The translations under genes were made by a program, and so were the position numbers. From positions 1 to 56,804 of IMG/VR virus record IMGVR_UViG_3300032240_000220: a stretch of 56,804 bases of DNA; one strand, 5' to 3'. This DNA is from a virus. This document shows positions 49,265 to 56,804 of the stretch, one piece after another. A model generated the notes under the pieces. The model searched no databases. It was not told the origin of the DNA and worked only from the letters and a program-made list of their open reading frames with translations. Positions within the stretch are counted from its first letter, which is position 1, and every line of letters begins with the position of its first letter.

Positions 49265-52200
49265 AGTGGGCGTTCCTCAATGATTAGGTCGTCGCCAGTG
49301 ATCTCGCCACCCTCAGCCATTTTCTTAACCTTGCCACCCTTTTTCTTACCAGTGAGCTTCTTCATCATGTCTTCGTACTGTTTGATCTCGTCAATCATTT
49401 GCTGGTCAATGACTTGGCGAGGGCCTACCATCTTGAAGCTACCGAACTCTTGACCTGCTTGGGCGGGGTTCTCGCGGACGGACTTTAGGGTGTCAGGGAA
49501 GGACAGTTCGTAGGGGACAGGGTACTTAAGACCCCCGAGGAATTGACCGGGGATGTCGTGCGAGTACGTCGGATGGGAGGACAACTTCAAGTCTGTCACA
49601 TCAGGCTTCATCAACCCTAGCGACTTACCTGTCACCCCAATCTCGAGGTCACGCAGGCTTGGCTCCGTCACCGCATGGGCTACGTCCAATCCGCTTGGCA
49701 TGTTGAACTTCTCAGTCACCGTGGGCATTTGCATCAGGTTGCCAAAATGCTTGCGCATGTCTGGGTCAAGTGCGAACTGTAGATACATCTCTTCTGGGCG
49801 CTCGATCCCGGGGAACGAGGGGAAAATGCGCTGGCGCTTCACCTTCTTGCTGTCCACATATGGATAGCCCTCACGCACCATCTTGTTAAAGCCCTCGATC
49901 TGCCTCTTAGTCATCTCTTCTGGGCGAAGGTTTTGAATGTTTGTGTCCGCAAAGTGCTGGGCGTAACTGTAGGAGTCAGGCCCCATCATCACGTAATTGC
50001 CAACCACTGGCGACTCATGCAACTCAGACAGAGCCTTGGCGCGGTTCTGCACCCCTTGCGCCGCTCCAAGGTTTGATGCCCAGAACTCATCATCCTTGCC
50101 TAAGCCGTACAAAGGGCCTCCATGCTGTGGAGCAGGCGAGCGCAGGGTTCTGCCAGCCACTGAATGGATCGTCTGTCCTGAGATGGTTGGATCGCCTGAG
50201 ATACCCATCATCACGTTGCCCTTTAGGCTCTCGATGTCCACAGGGTTGACTGGCGGACGCTCAACACCTTCCGTTGGGCGGATGTCGTGCTCTAGCGTCT
50301 TCTCGCGCTCGAACTGCTTCTGAGTCTTGCCTGCCACAGTCTTCGCGGTCTTGTCACTTGCGCGGACGTACTCACCAGTCATCTGAGGTGCAATGCGTTG
50401 GGCGATGGCTTCAATCTCTGCCTTGCTCTTAGCAGGGGCGCGTGCAAGCTTGATGAGCTTCTCAACTGCTCCGCCTTTGCCTTTGTTTTGTTCACGTTCT
50501 GCCTGCTCACGAGCCATGCGATCCATCTCTTCACGAATCTGCTCGTTGGTCATCTGGAAGGGTTTGACCTCGTTGTACGGGATTGAGGCGGTCTCAGCCT
50601 TGTACTTGTTCATCAGGTTGACTCTGGCTTGGAACTCAGGCTTCAACGCCTTCATGCGCTCGAGTGCCTCGATAGCCGCCTTGCTCAGTGATCCACCTGC
50701 ACTCATGTGCTGATCCATCACAGCCATGTGTTGGCAGTCGGAGTTGTCAGAGATGGAGACCTTACCGCCCTTCTTCATGCCAGCTTCTGGTGGGGGAGGA
50801 ATGTCAATGCCTAATTCTTTTTTGGCTTGGTTAATCTTTTCTATTGCACGAGCAATAGGAGCGTATTTTGTTTCGCCGCTCTCCATCCAGTCTTCTGGTC
50901 TAGTCAAAAGCGCTTTTAATTCGTTGTAAGTGTAAGGAACATTCTTTGAGATTGTCTTACCTGCATTGGTTTGCAACTCAGTGTATTCAGGGCTTGGTAT
51001 GGCTCCACTGAATTCATCAAAAGCTTTATTGCTAAGTCGATGCTGTTCAAGCGCAGGATGCGTGTCTAAAAAGTTTACAGCCTCAGAAACCAAAGGCTGA
51101 TACTTTGCTTCTGCTTCTGGATGAGTCAAATAGTCAGAACCAAACTTACTCAAACCAGTGTTTCGCAAGTCGCCAACGTCTGACCATTGATCACCTCGCA
51201 CAAAATCCTGTACGTAAGGCAGATACTGTTCTTTAGGCGCTTGGTTTTGTTTGCCTTTGATCTGGACAATTTGAGGAGGCATTTCGCTTTGCTTCTTGTC
51301 TAGCAATGCAAATTGCAACTCTTTTACTCTGTTGTTATAGAACTGATCGCGCTGAGGAAATGTTGCAAAGTTTTGAGCGTTGGCTTCATTGTTTGCCTGC
51401 TCATAAATTGCATTCATTTCGTTATGGTCAGTGCGCGCTTGGCTTGGTCGAACCTCAATAGTCACATGAGGCTCACCACGCTTATCACGCAGGCTATAAA
51501 TGCGTGACCTGCCCTCTATTACATCAGGACAGTAGCCACCTACGCAGTGACCCATGGTGTCGCCTTCGTACTTGAGGGCGTTTTCAAGCAACTGCCTTGG
51601 ATTGCCGGGCGCGTCTGGATGCCTGTTATACAAGTTTTTAATAAGATCAGGCAAGTCACTTCCAATAACTCGCACGCCTTCAGGAGATACAGCGCGCACA
51701 ACACCACCTTTTGGCTCAATCATTTTCCAGCCTTTAGGAAGTACATTTGGCATTTTTGGCGTAGCCAACTCAACCCACTTGTATCCCTCTGGATATTCTT
51801 TGTGCAGTGGCATTCCCTCAGTGTTCTTGATCTGAGTCTCAGCCATCTTCTTAGCCTGCTCAGCGTTGAAGTCCGCGGCGCGCTTGATCGCTTGATCTAC
51901 CGTGATCTTGTTGAGTTGCTCAGGGCGGATGCGACCCGCCATAACGTCTTGCTTGAGGACGTCAACAACATGGTCAAAGCCAAGGTTGTAAATGTCGCCA
52001 GAGTAAAGCGTGGCTTCTGGGTCGAGCTTGCTTATCCAAGGATTTTGTTCGCCAGTTACGAAGTCGTTGCCTGAGAGCCTACCTTGTAAGTTGGCTTGCT
52101 TGACTCGAAGTTGCCCAAACTCTTCGCCCTCGCCAATCATGTTCGCCTTGTCATACGTGGACATCTTGTCCATCAAGCTTTCTAATTCATCTGGCTTTAA

Positions 52201-53460
52201 GACAACTTTGCCTTCCAAATATTTTCTAAATTTCTGATCTATCTCAAGTTCTTTTTCTAATAGCTGTTGCGTTACCTTCTGAGCTTCTGGCATTATTCCC
52301 AAAGCTTCTTGGATGTCTCCAGCCCTTCTGGTTTGGATGGCTTCATCACTAAGGTTCTCCCATGCTTTGGCAGGCATAGACTTAGCCTCACCCTCGGGAT
52401 TAAAGCCAGCCTTCTCACGCTGTCCTCGCATGTCCCTGTCAGAGACGTATTTTGCTGATTCTTCCACTTCATCCGCTGGCATGTGGGTGATGTGCTTCAT
52501 AGCAAAGTCGCGGTCAAACTCAGCCTCAGACGCTAACCTGTCAGCCTCTCGGGTCAGGTTGGCTTGTCTGCGTGGGTCAGCTTCTTGTTGGGCACGCTCT
52601 TTTGTACGGTTAGCGCGCTCCATGTCCTTGGCGTACTTGCTCTCGACCTCTTGCACGCGATTCTCAAACATCAAGCGCACTGGATCGTTTGGCGTAGCCA
52701 TCTGCTTCTTGACGTAGTTGCCAAGGTTCTGGGTTACCCACTTGTCGAGCGCCGCCTCTTTCTTCGTTGTGTCAAGGTGACGCTGAATGATTGCGCGACC
52801 ATCATCATTTATGGCTGGGTCTAGCAACGCACGCTCATGCAAAGGAATGCGTTCAGCAGGTGTTTGGTTAACAATAGTTGGCGTGGTCAGTCGATTGAGC
52901 GATCTGTCCACGCTGTTCATCAAGTCGCCACCAGTCCAGTTACCGCCTTCAGGCTTGACCACATTTGTTATCGCCATGCGTGGGGCTAGGGCGGAGAGTG
53001 GGCCAGAGGACAGAGGGCCAGTCTGGTGAATCAGGGCATCATTGATTGCTTTGCCAGTCATCCGCGTGCCAGCGCCGAGACCACGTCCTAAGCCGTAGGT
53101 CACAGCTTTAGCCGCTGTGCCAGACAACGGAGCAGGGGCAAACTCACCCATCGATCCATACATCTCAGCGGTGTGCTTGCGTGATGGGGATGCGTTCTGC
53201 GGTACAGCAGGAGGAAGCATCTGGTTCATCTCTTCAGTCGTTGGCATGACGCGACGACCAAAAACGGATTGCATTGTCTCTGGTGCTATTGCGCGTGCAA
53301 CATCGCTGATGTCACCAGCCGCGCCCGCTGTGCCTGCAACAGAACCACGCAGTGCGCCTGCCATCATGTCGCCCAATGCTTGGGCTGGTTCTGCAAAGCT
53401 CTTGAGGTCAGAGACTACTCTATCAAGCGTGAGTTGGCGTTGAGCGCGAGGGTTGGGCAT
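49261..53460 (-). CDS. Giant polyvalent-type protein with PcfJ-like domain, 1399 aa
   Basis: A 1,399-residue multidomain protein. An N-terminal Ala/Gly-rich helical part is followed by a long coiled-coil region (about 230-430) and a helical centre. Near residues 635-665 the GHCVGGY segment and following RIYSLRDKRGEPHVTIEV match the PcfJ-like domain seen in polyvalent and conjugation proteins. KKGGKVSISDNSD is near 897. A conserved block around 1115 (QHGGPLYGLGKDDEFWAS) is typical of large polyvalent proteins. The C terminus carries KKKGGKVKKMAEGGEITGDDLI. It overlaps the 664-residue partner by 4 bases. A DNA-co-injected defence-countering or transfer protein is the best inference. Confidence 0.7.
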   Translation of the reverse strand: MPNPRAQRQLTLDRVVSDLKSFAEPAQALGDMMAGALRGSVAGTAGAAGDISDVARAIAPETMQSVFGRRVMPTTEEMNQMLPPAVPQNASPSRKHTAEMYGSMGEFAPAPLSGTAAKAVTYGLGRGLGAGTRMTGKAINDALIHQTGPLSSGPLSALAPRMAITNVVKPEGGNWTGGDLMNSVDRSLNRLTTPTIVNQTPAERIPLHERALLDPAINDDGRAIIQRHLDTTKKEAALDKWVTQNLGNYVKKQMATPNDPVRLMFENRVQEVESKYAKDMERANRTKERAQQEADPRRQANLTREADRLASEAEFDRDFAMKHITHMPADEVEESAKYVSDRDMRGQREKAGFNPEGEAKSMPAKAWENLSDEAIQTRRAGDIQEALGIMPEAQKVTQQLLEKELEIDQKFRKYLEGKVVLKPDELESLMDKMSTYDKANMIGEGEEFGQLRVKQANLQGRLSGNDFVTGEQNPWISKLDPEATLYSGDIYNLGFDHVVDVLKQDVMAGRIRPEQLNKITVDQAIKRAADFNAEQAKKMAETQIKNTEGMPLHKEYPEGYKWVELATPKMPNVLPKGWKMIEPKGGVVRAVSPEGVRVIGSDLPDLIKNLYNRHPDAPGNPRQLLENALKYEGDTMGHCVGGYCPDVIEGRSRIYSLRDKRGEPHVTIEVRPSQARTDHNEMNAIYEQANNEANAQNFATFPQRDQFYNNRVKELQFALLDKKQSEMPPQIVQIKGKQNQAPKEQYLPYVQDFVRGDQWSDVGDLRNTGLSKFGSDYLTHPEAEAKYQPLVSEAVNFLDTHPALEQHRLSNKAFDEFSGAIPSPEYTELQTNAGKTISKNVPYTYNELKALLTRPEDWMESGETKYAPIARAIEKINQAKKELGIDIPPPPEAGMKKGGKVSISDNSDCQHMAVMDQHMSAGGSLSKAAIEALERMKALKPEFQARVNLMNKYKAETASIPYNEVKPFQMTNEQIREEMDRMAREQAEREQNKGKGGAVEKLIKLARAPAKSKAEIEAIAQRIAPQMTGEYVRASDKTAKTVAGKTQKQFEREKTLEHDIRPTEGVERPPVNPVDIESLKGNVMMGISGDPTISGQTIHSVAGRTLRSPAPQHGGPLYGLGKDDEFWASNLGAAQGVQNRAKALSELHESPVVGNYVMMGPDSYSYAQHFADTNIQNLRPEEMTKRQIEGFNKMVREGYPYVDSKKVKRQRIFPSFPGIERPEEMYLQFALDPDMRKHFGNLMQMPTVTEKFNMPSGLDVAHAVTEPSLRDLEIGVTGKSLGLMKPDVTDLKLSSHPTYSHDIPGQFLGGLKYPVPYELSFPDTLKSVRENPAQAGQEFGSFKMVGPRQVIDQQMIDEIKQYEDMMKKLTGKKKGGKVKKMAEGGEITGDDLIIEERPL

Positions 53461-53513
53461 TCTGACCTCGGTTAGTTAGGTGTGCTAATCATACAGACTC
53501 AAGCTTGTCAAGT

Positions 53514-54956
53514 CTACACAGCATATGGGTTTTCTCGTCTCTGTCTTCCGCTGTCAATGTAGTCGTCCTCGTCATACGCTTCTGGTGGTTCGCCATCAAT
53601 GTCGATCCAGCCTGAGTCCCTCAAGTACCTAAGAGCCTGCGTGGTCATGTCCACAAAGTCGTCGTGGCTCGTGTCAGGGAAAGCGCACAGTTGGCTGAGC
53701 CACGGTTCGCACCAGTCTTTGACGAACTTGGGACGCTCACTGCTCTCTGGTGCCCAGACTCTGCCACGAGCGAAGATGCTGGAGACGACGTTCAGGCGTT
53801 GCATCTTGTCCGCGTGCCCCGGGTTATACGCTCTCACAGGCAGATGCGACCTCCCCAAGTCTTGGATCAACTGCGTCCCTGCGCTTTTGTCCTCCACCAG
53901 TATCAGGTCTACCCTCTTCCTGTCTTGCCCCTCGCCATACACCACCTCGTACTCCTCCGCCACCTTCGGGCGTAGGTCAGGGTATTGCAGGCGGTCTTGC
54001 CAACAGTCGATGAGCATCACGGACATGGGGCCATCCAACGGTTTGAACACACCCCACGTTCCCGCGGCGGTTGGGTCATTGACCGTCTTCTCGCTCGTTG
54101 CGCAGTCATAGCTCTGGAGGATGTACTCAAACTTGGGGAAGGTTTTGCCGTTGGGCCACAGCTTAATCATCTCGCGCTTGATGATGCCTGACTCCTCTGG
54201 ATCGATGATCTCCGCATGGATCTCCTGCCTACCGATCTTGGTTCCCTCGTACTGAAGGATCTGCTTCTGGAAGGTTGTGGATAGGTTGGCAAGGTTGGCG
54301 TAGGTCGAGGCGGTAGTTACCGTCACATCGTCACCATCCCTGCCCACCAAGTCAACGATCAAGTCTTTGGGCTGTGGAGTAGTTGTGCATAAGATTTTGT
54401 TGCCTAAGTCTGTGAGGGGTAAGCGGACGGAGAACATGATCTGATCCCACGCCTCGTCCAAGTAATCCCATGCCGCTAGCTCATCGCACCACGCTCCGTG
54501 GAACTGAGGGCCTCGGAAGCGACTAGGTTCAGACGCTGGGATGCCCTTGAGTATTGAGCCATTGAGTAGCACCATCTCATGGAGCGCCTTGTTGTAGTCA
54601 AGCACCAACTCCTTGGGGATGATGTTGACTAGCCCTGAGTCACCCTCAAAGCACGTACCACGCACGTCCGCAGAGGTAGGAGCCGACACCAACCATCGAG
54701 TGTTAGGGTATGACCACGCCCACCAGCCGATCTGCTCCGCCGCGGTTCTGGTCTTACCCGCTCCACGACCTGCGAGGAGGAGCCATATCGTCCACCAGTT
54801 CCCCTTTGGTAGCGTCTGGTGCTGGTGCTGGGTAGCGTACCAACCCATGCGCCATGTGAACGCTATCTGTGACGCTACAGGTAGGGCAAGGAACTGCTTA
54901 CGGGTATCAGGGTGCTTGAGCGCCTCAAGCGTCTCTGACACTACATCGCTATCCAT
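53514..54956 (-). CDS. terL: Terminase large subunit
   Basis: A 480-residue packaging motor of the Terminase_6 type. The Walker A AGRGAGKT is at 62-69. A Walker B with the catalytic acid pair lies in AWCDELAAW. A coupling motif-like CTTTP follows. The nuclease domain has the acidic residues in YDCATSEK, LVEDKSAG and DDFVD, the RNase H-like triad. It cuts and translocates concatemeric DNA into the prohead through the portal. TerS overlaps by 8 bases. The family by itself does not settle headful versus cos packaging. Confidence 0.95.
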   Translation of the reverse strand: MDSDVVSETLEALKHPDTRKQFLALPVASQIAFTWRMGWYATQHQHQTLPKGNWWTIWLLLAGRGAGKTRTAAEQIGWWAWSYPNTRWLVSAPTSADVRGTCFEGDSGLVNIIPKELVLDYNKALHEMVLLNGSILKGIPASEPSRFRGPQFHGAWCDELAAWDYLDEAWDQIMFSVRLPLTDLGNKILCTTTPQPKDLIVDLVGRDGDDVTVTTASTYANLANLSTTFQKQILQYEGTKIGRQEIHAEIIDPEESGIIKREMIKLWPNGKTFPKFEYILQSYDCATSEKTVNDPTAAGTWGVFKPLDGPMSVMLIDCWQDRLQYPDLRPKVAEEYEVVYGEGQDRKRVDLILVEDKSAGTQLIQDLGRSHLPVRAYNPGHADKMQRLNVVSSIFARGRVWAPESSERPKFVKDWCEPWLSQLCAFPDTSHDDFVDMTTQALRYLRDSGWIDIDGEPPEAYDEDDYIDSGRQRRENPYAV

Positions 54957-55509
54957 TCTTGGCTTGTAACTTTAGTTCTACGTTCTTGAGCAGGGCGTCG
55001 AACATGGTCATACCAAGTTTCTCTGGGTTATCTGGGTCGCCACCGATCTGTACCTTGTCACCGTACTTGCGGGGCTTGAGCTTCATAGCTGTCCACTTAC
55101 GTGCCTCTATGCGTTGCTTCTGCCAAGCAATGTAGGTAGGGTCTAGGGTAGTGCGCCCCTTTTCGTCGGTGTACTCAGGGGGCATTTCGTCAGCAATAGC
55201 GAGGATTTGGTCAGCGTTTGTATCCGCCTGCTCTTCTCGTGCGCGCACGTACATCTCTGAAAACTCTTCGTGCCTCAACAACCACACGTACACAGTCGAC
55301 TGCACAGGCATGTGATCATCGTTCGTTATCTGTACTAAAGACTCTCCGTTACTTAGTCTTTCACATATGACTCTAGCTGTCTCTATGTTGTATGAGGAGG
55401 GTTTACCTACTTTTTTCTTTTCCTTTGTTGGCGGCTCAACTGTAAGTTGCGCGAAAGCTTCTACAAAGGGTGTTAGGTTCTCTACTGTTTTTGTCTTAGT
55501 CTTAGCCAT
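54949..55509 (-). CDS. terS: Terminase small subunit
   Basis: A 186-residue protein. The start at 55509 (MAKTKTKTVENLTPF) is preferred to a TTG three codons earlier. After a lysine-rich arm (KEKKKVGKPSSYN), residues about 42-85 (ARVICERLSNGESLVQITNDDHMPVQSTVYVWLLRHEEFSEMY) form the helix-turn-helix typical of small terminases, followed by REEQADTNADQILAIAD and a DPTYIAWQKQRIEARKW helix that could mediate oligomerisation. It recognises phage DNA for packaging and hands it to TerL. The C-terminal tail (LGMTMFDALLKNVELKLQ) may contact TerL. Confidence 0.88.
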   Translation of the reverse strand: MAKTKTKTVENLTPFVEAFAQLTVEPPTKEKKKVGKPSSYNIETARVICERLSNGESLVQITNDDHMPVQSTVYVWLLRHEEFSEMYVRAREEQADTNADQILAIADEMPPEYTDEKGRTTLDPTYIAWQKQRIEARKWTAMKLKPRKYGDKVQIGGDPDNPEKLGMTMFDALLKNVELKLQAKNG

Positions 55510-55544
55510 GGTCAACAATTCTTTCAGTTGATAGTTGGCATATT

Positions 55545-55697
55545 TTAATCTGAACTTTCAATTTCTTTCAAGCGCTCAGAGAGTATCCTGAGTTCCTCCT
55601 CCATGTTGGTGAGGAGGGTTTGTAAGGACTTGATAGCAGTAACCGCTAGCTCTGGGTTCCTCCTAATGTATTCAGGACTCCATATTTCCTCAGTCAT
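55545..55697 (-). CDS. Small coiled-coil protein, 50 aa
   Basis: A 50-codon gene: the ATG at 55697 overlaps the previous stop (ATGA), and TAA is at 55545. The protein MTEEIWSPEYIRRNPELAVTAIKSLQTLLTNMEEEL ... is a Pro/Trp-containing start followed by a helical heptad stretch. The 35-base gap that follows leads to terS. The overlap pattern supports a real gene; the function is unknown. Confidence 0.65.
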   Translation of the reverse strand: MTEEIWSPEYIRRNPELAVTAIKSLQTLLTNMEEELRILSERLKEIESSD

Positions 55698-55891
55698 GTG
55701 TTTTTATCCTTTAATTTGGCTTCTGCCCATTCAACAGCAAGTTCCCAAACTACTGCATCATTTGATGAGGTTGGCTTACTTGCTTCAATCTCTTCTTCTG
55801 TCAACCCAACCCAAGGTTTCTTGTAGTCTTGGATGTCATCGTCCTCTTCCACTCTGCGGTGTGGCACTGATATGCCGATTGGTCTAGTCAT
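55694..55891 (-). CDS. Hypothetical acidic protein, 65 aa
   Basis: A 65-residue acidic protein (RRVEEDDDIQDYKKPWVGLTEEEIEASK ... WELAVEWAEAKLKDKNT). A PWVGLTEEEI motif is one I associate with short proteins in many phages. It has 4-base overlaps with both neighbours. No domain with known activity is recognised. As part of the small-gene string before the terminase, an early accessory role is possible. Confidence 0.7.
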   Translation of the reverse strand: MTRPIGISVPHRRVEEDDDIQDYKKPWVGLTEEEIEASKPTSSNDAVVWELAVEWAEAKLKDKNT

Positions 55892-56091
55892 GCTTGTCCC
55901 CTTGCACGAACTCGGTCAGCCAAATATTGCTCATCACATTCTTTTTCAAGCCACACAGCAATCGCCTCACGCTCATGCTCTGCTACCAGTTTGGCAAAGG
56001 CTTCAACTTGCTTCATGGAATCTTCACTTATGTATTTCAAGTAATCCATTCCAACCTGTCTAGCCATCTCAATGATTTCATCTTGTGTCAT
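55888..56091 (-). CDS. Hypothetical helical protein, 67 aa
   Basis: The start at 56091 (MTQDEIIEMARQVG) is chosen for its ATGA overlap with the upstream gene; a longer reading from 56154 lies within that gene. The 67 residues are helical (LKYISEDSMKQVEAFAKLVAEHEREAIAVWLEKECDE), a pattern that I associate with the FAKLVAEHER phage proteins of unknown role. It ends with a basic RVRARGQA. Confidence 0.75.
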   Translation of the reverse strand: MTQDEIIEMARQVGMDYLKYISEDSMKQVEAFAKLVAEHEREAIAVWLEKECDEQYLADRVRARGQA

Positions 56092-56279
56092 GTGTTCTTC
56101 TCCTTTGCGGTTTGCATCAAAACTTTTAACTGTTCTTTGTTGATCTTGTACCAAGGTCTATGTCCACCAGCTTTGTACCCAGCAGAATAGATTGTTTTAA
56201 TTTGTTCTTTAAATTCTTCATTCCTAAAAATGTTGTCTTCCTCTTCCCACCACATCTCAAAGTCGTTATCAAGGTTCAC
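56088..56279 (-). CDS. Hypothetical protein, 63 aa
   Basis: A 63-residue acidic, Trp-rich protein (MNLDNDFEMWWEEEDNIFRNEEFKEQIKTIYSAGYKAGG) with a basic second half (YKINKEQLKVLMQTAKEK). The WWEE-type block with a GYKAG-like motif recalls small phage proteins without known function. It overlaps the previous gene by 4 bases and the next by 4 bases. Confidence 0.7.
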   Translation of the reverse strand: MNLDNDFEMWWEEEDNIFRNEEFKEQIKTIYSAGYKAGGHRPWYKINKEQLKVLMQTAKEKNT

Positions 56280-56476
56280 CGCTTCATGCCTCGCACGTAG
56301 GCGGCGAAGCTCGCAGGCGTGTCCCCAACCATCTTCTCAATCTCCAGCGCCACTTCCTCAAGCACTGTGTTGCGGTCAGGGATAGACCTCAAGTTCTCCA
56401 CCAGATCACGCACCAAGTTCTGTGATCCGTCGGTCACCCCAGTTGATATTGCCATCTGGTCTTCCTTGTAACCCAT
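56276..56476 (-). CDS. Hypothetical protein, 66 aa
   Basis: A 66-residue protein. MGYKEDQMAISTGVTDGSQNLVRDLVENLRSIPDRNTVLEEVALEIEKM is a polar N terminus then an amphipathic helix, ending FAAYVRGMKR. No cysteine or membrane segment is seen. It lies 3 bases after the stop of the 63-residue gene upstream. The function is unknown. Confidence 0.7.
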   Translation of the reverse strand: MGYKEDQMAISTGVTDGSQNLVRDLVENLRSIPDRNTVLEEVALEIEKMVGDTPASFAAYVRGMKR

Positions 56477-56479
56477 GGC

Positions 56480-56671
56480 TTACTCCTTGGTGTTAGTTAA
56501 CTTTTTGCCATCTTGAACTGGGTAAGCGGTGTTTTTGCCCTTCAAATGTGAGATCAGGTCACCTAAGAACATGTGGTGGTGCTTGGCATACCTCTCAATC
56601 TCGTGGACGATGAAGTCGCACCCAGACTCGAAGCCTCGGATGTAGTCTTTGTTGAGGTATGCATCCATCAT
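56480..56671 (-). CDS. Hypothetical protein, 63 aa
   Basis: A 63-residue protein (MMDAYLNKDYIRGFESGCDFIVHEIERYAKHHHMFLGDLISHLKGK...) with a histidine-rich centre (HHH) and a short hydrophobic helix. Its first ATG overlaps the stop of the 33-residue membrane gene (ATGATG). No known motif is present. It belongs to the small-gene string. Confidence 0.7.
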   Translation of the reverse strand: MMDAYLNKDYIRGFESGCDFIVHEIERYAKHHHMFLGDLISHLKGKNTAYPVQDGKKLTNTKE

Positions 56672-56769
56672 GGTCTCCAGACGGTAAGGTCAAAGATCAA
56701 CGCAAGGGTTGCGAACGCCATTAAAACGCACCAGCAAATTTGAAACTCAGTTAGTTCTTCTGTTTTCAT
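56668..56769 (-). CDS. Small membrane protein across the circle junction, 33 aa
   Basis: A 33-codon gene, complete here and truncated at the other end of the window (its first 88 bases are 1-88). It begins MKTEELTEFQ and has one hydrophobic segment (ICWCVLMAFATLALIF) before a short end (DLTVWRP). ATGA overlaps exist on both sides. It is likely a tiny inner-membrane protein of the early-type small-gene string. Its intact frame through the overlap supports a closed circle. Confidence 0.6.
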   Translation of the reverse strand: MKTEELTEFQICWCVLMAFATLALIFDLTVWRP

Positions 56770-56804
56770 ATTTCCTCCACAGTTATGCGGTACTGCTTGC
56801 CAAA
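56682..56804. repeat. Terminal direct repeat, right copy
   Basis: This is the exact copy of bases 1-123. Merging the two ends gives a 56,681-bp circle with no interruption of the leftward small-gene string. Confidence 0.95.

Noticed and set aside
53461-53513. Promoter between terL and the 1399-aa gene
   Set aside because: TTGACA is present on the minus strand, but the only TATGAT is 12 bases away and no better -10 exists at proper spacing.
1-56804. Integrase, excisionase, attachment site or partition genes that would show a temperate lifestyle
   Set aside because: No tyrosine/serine recombinase or ParA/ParB-type motif was found in any frame with gene-like context; the Cro-like gene alone is not enough.
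1-56804. CRISPR array or insertion sequence
   Set aside because: No regularly spaced identical short repeats with unique spacers and no transposase motif; the repeats present are in-frame protein repeats.

Overview
The window is a complete, circularly closed tailed-phage genome. The first 123 bases (1-123) are repeated exactly at the end (56682-56804), so the unique circle is 56,681 bp. The 33-codon gene lying across the cut reads through intact, so the overlap looks like a circularisation or assembly overlap rather than a biological end. A P22/T7-type nozzle (gp10/gp12-like), a gp11-like adaptor, a very large portal, and the absence of any recognisable tail-tube, sheath or tape-measure gene point to a short-tailed (podovirus-like) member of Caudoviricetes. 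A GH24 endolysin, a lytic transglycosylase and a lipobox lipoprotein point to a Gram-negative host. The overall gene style resembles uncultured aquatic phages, but the host genus cannot be told from sequence alone. No integrase, tRNA, CRISPR array or insertion sequence was recognised. No DNA polymerase or separate primase was seen either, so replication probably leans on the host.

Layout. A divergent control region lies at about 6239-6345. Rightward from it, ten or so early-type genes (6346-9669) encode small membrane proteins, an SSB-like protein with an acidic tail, two winged-helix proteins, a lipoprotein and a RecB-like PD-(D/E)XK nuclease. They run into a convergent terminator cluster (9771-9820). 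Everything else is transcribed leftward. From 6238 down to 1276 come a Cro/YdaS-like regulator, a DUF1376-like initiator, a DnaB/RecA-type helicase, a TET-associated-type glycosyltransferase with a small partner, a RusA resolvase and a Ref-like HNH nuclease. An internal promoter near 1183-1218 precedes a string of tiny genes that crosses the circle junction (1136 to 1, then 56804 to 55545).

The leftward frame continues with TerS and TerL (55509-53514). Two huge polyvalent-type proteins follow (53460-47270), then portal, a GroES-like co-chaperonin, scaffold, major capsid protein and decoration-like proteins (47256-39054). Next come an adaptor-like protein, three repeat-built fibres or adhesins (36728-25579), a crowded membrane/lysis cassette (25566-23384), the gp11/gp10-like tail machine (23306-19445), a 1,716-residue alanine-rich rod protein and a lytic transglycosylase. 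Transcription should stop at the leftward terminator at 9791-9820.

The most unusual points are these. (1) A short Lys-Gly-Gly motif recurs in at least six otherwise unrelated virion-region proteins and is amplified in a 342-residue protein next to the capsid gene. (2) An orphan DNA-hypermodification-type glycosyltransferase sits in the replication operon. (3) A polyvalent protein pair lies between terminase and portal. (4) A TolA-like alanine-rich rod is encoded partly by a perfect hexanucleotide microsatellite. (5) A frame break sits exactly at the expected start of a lysis-cassette gene. Functions are from motif recognition by eye; no database search was run.
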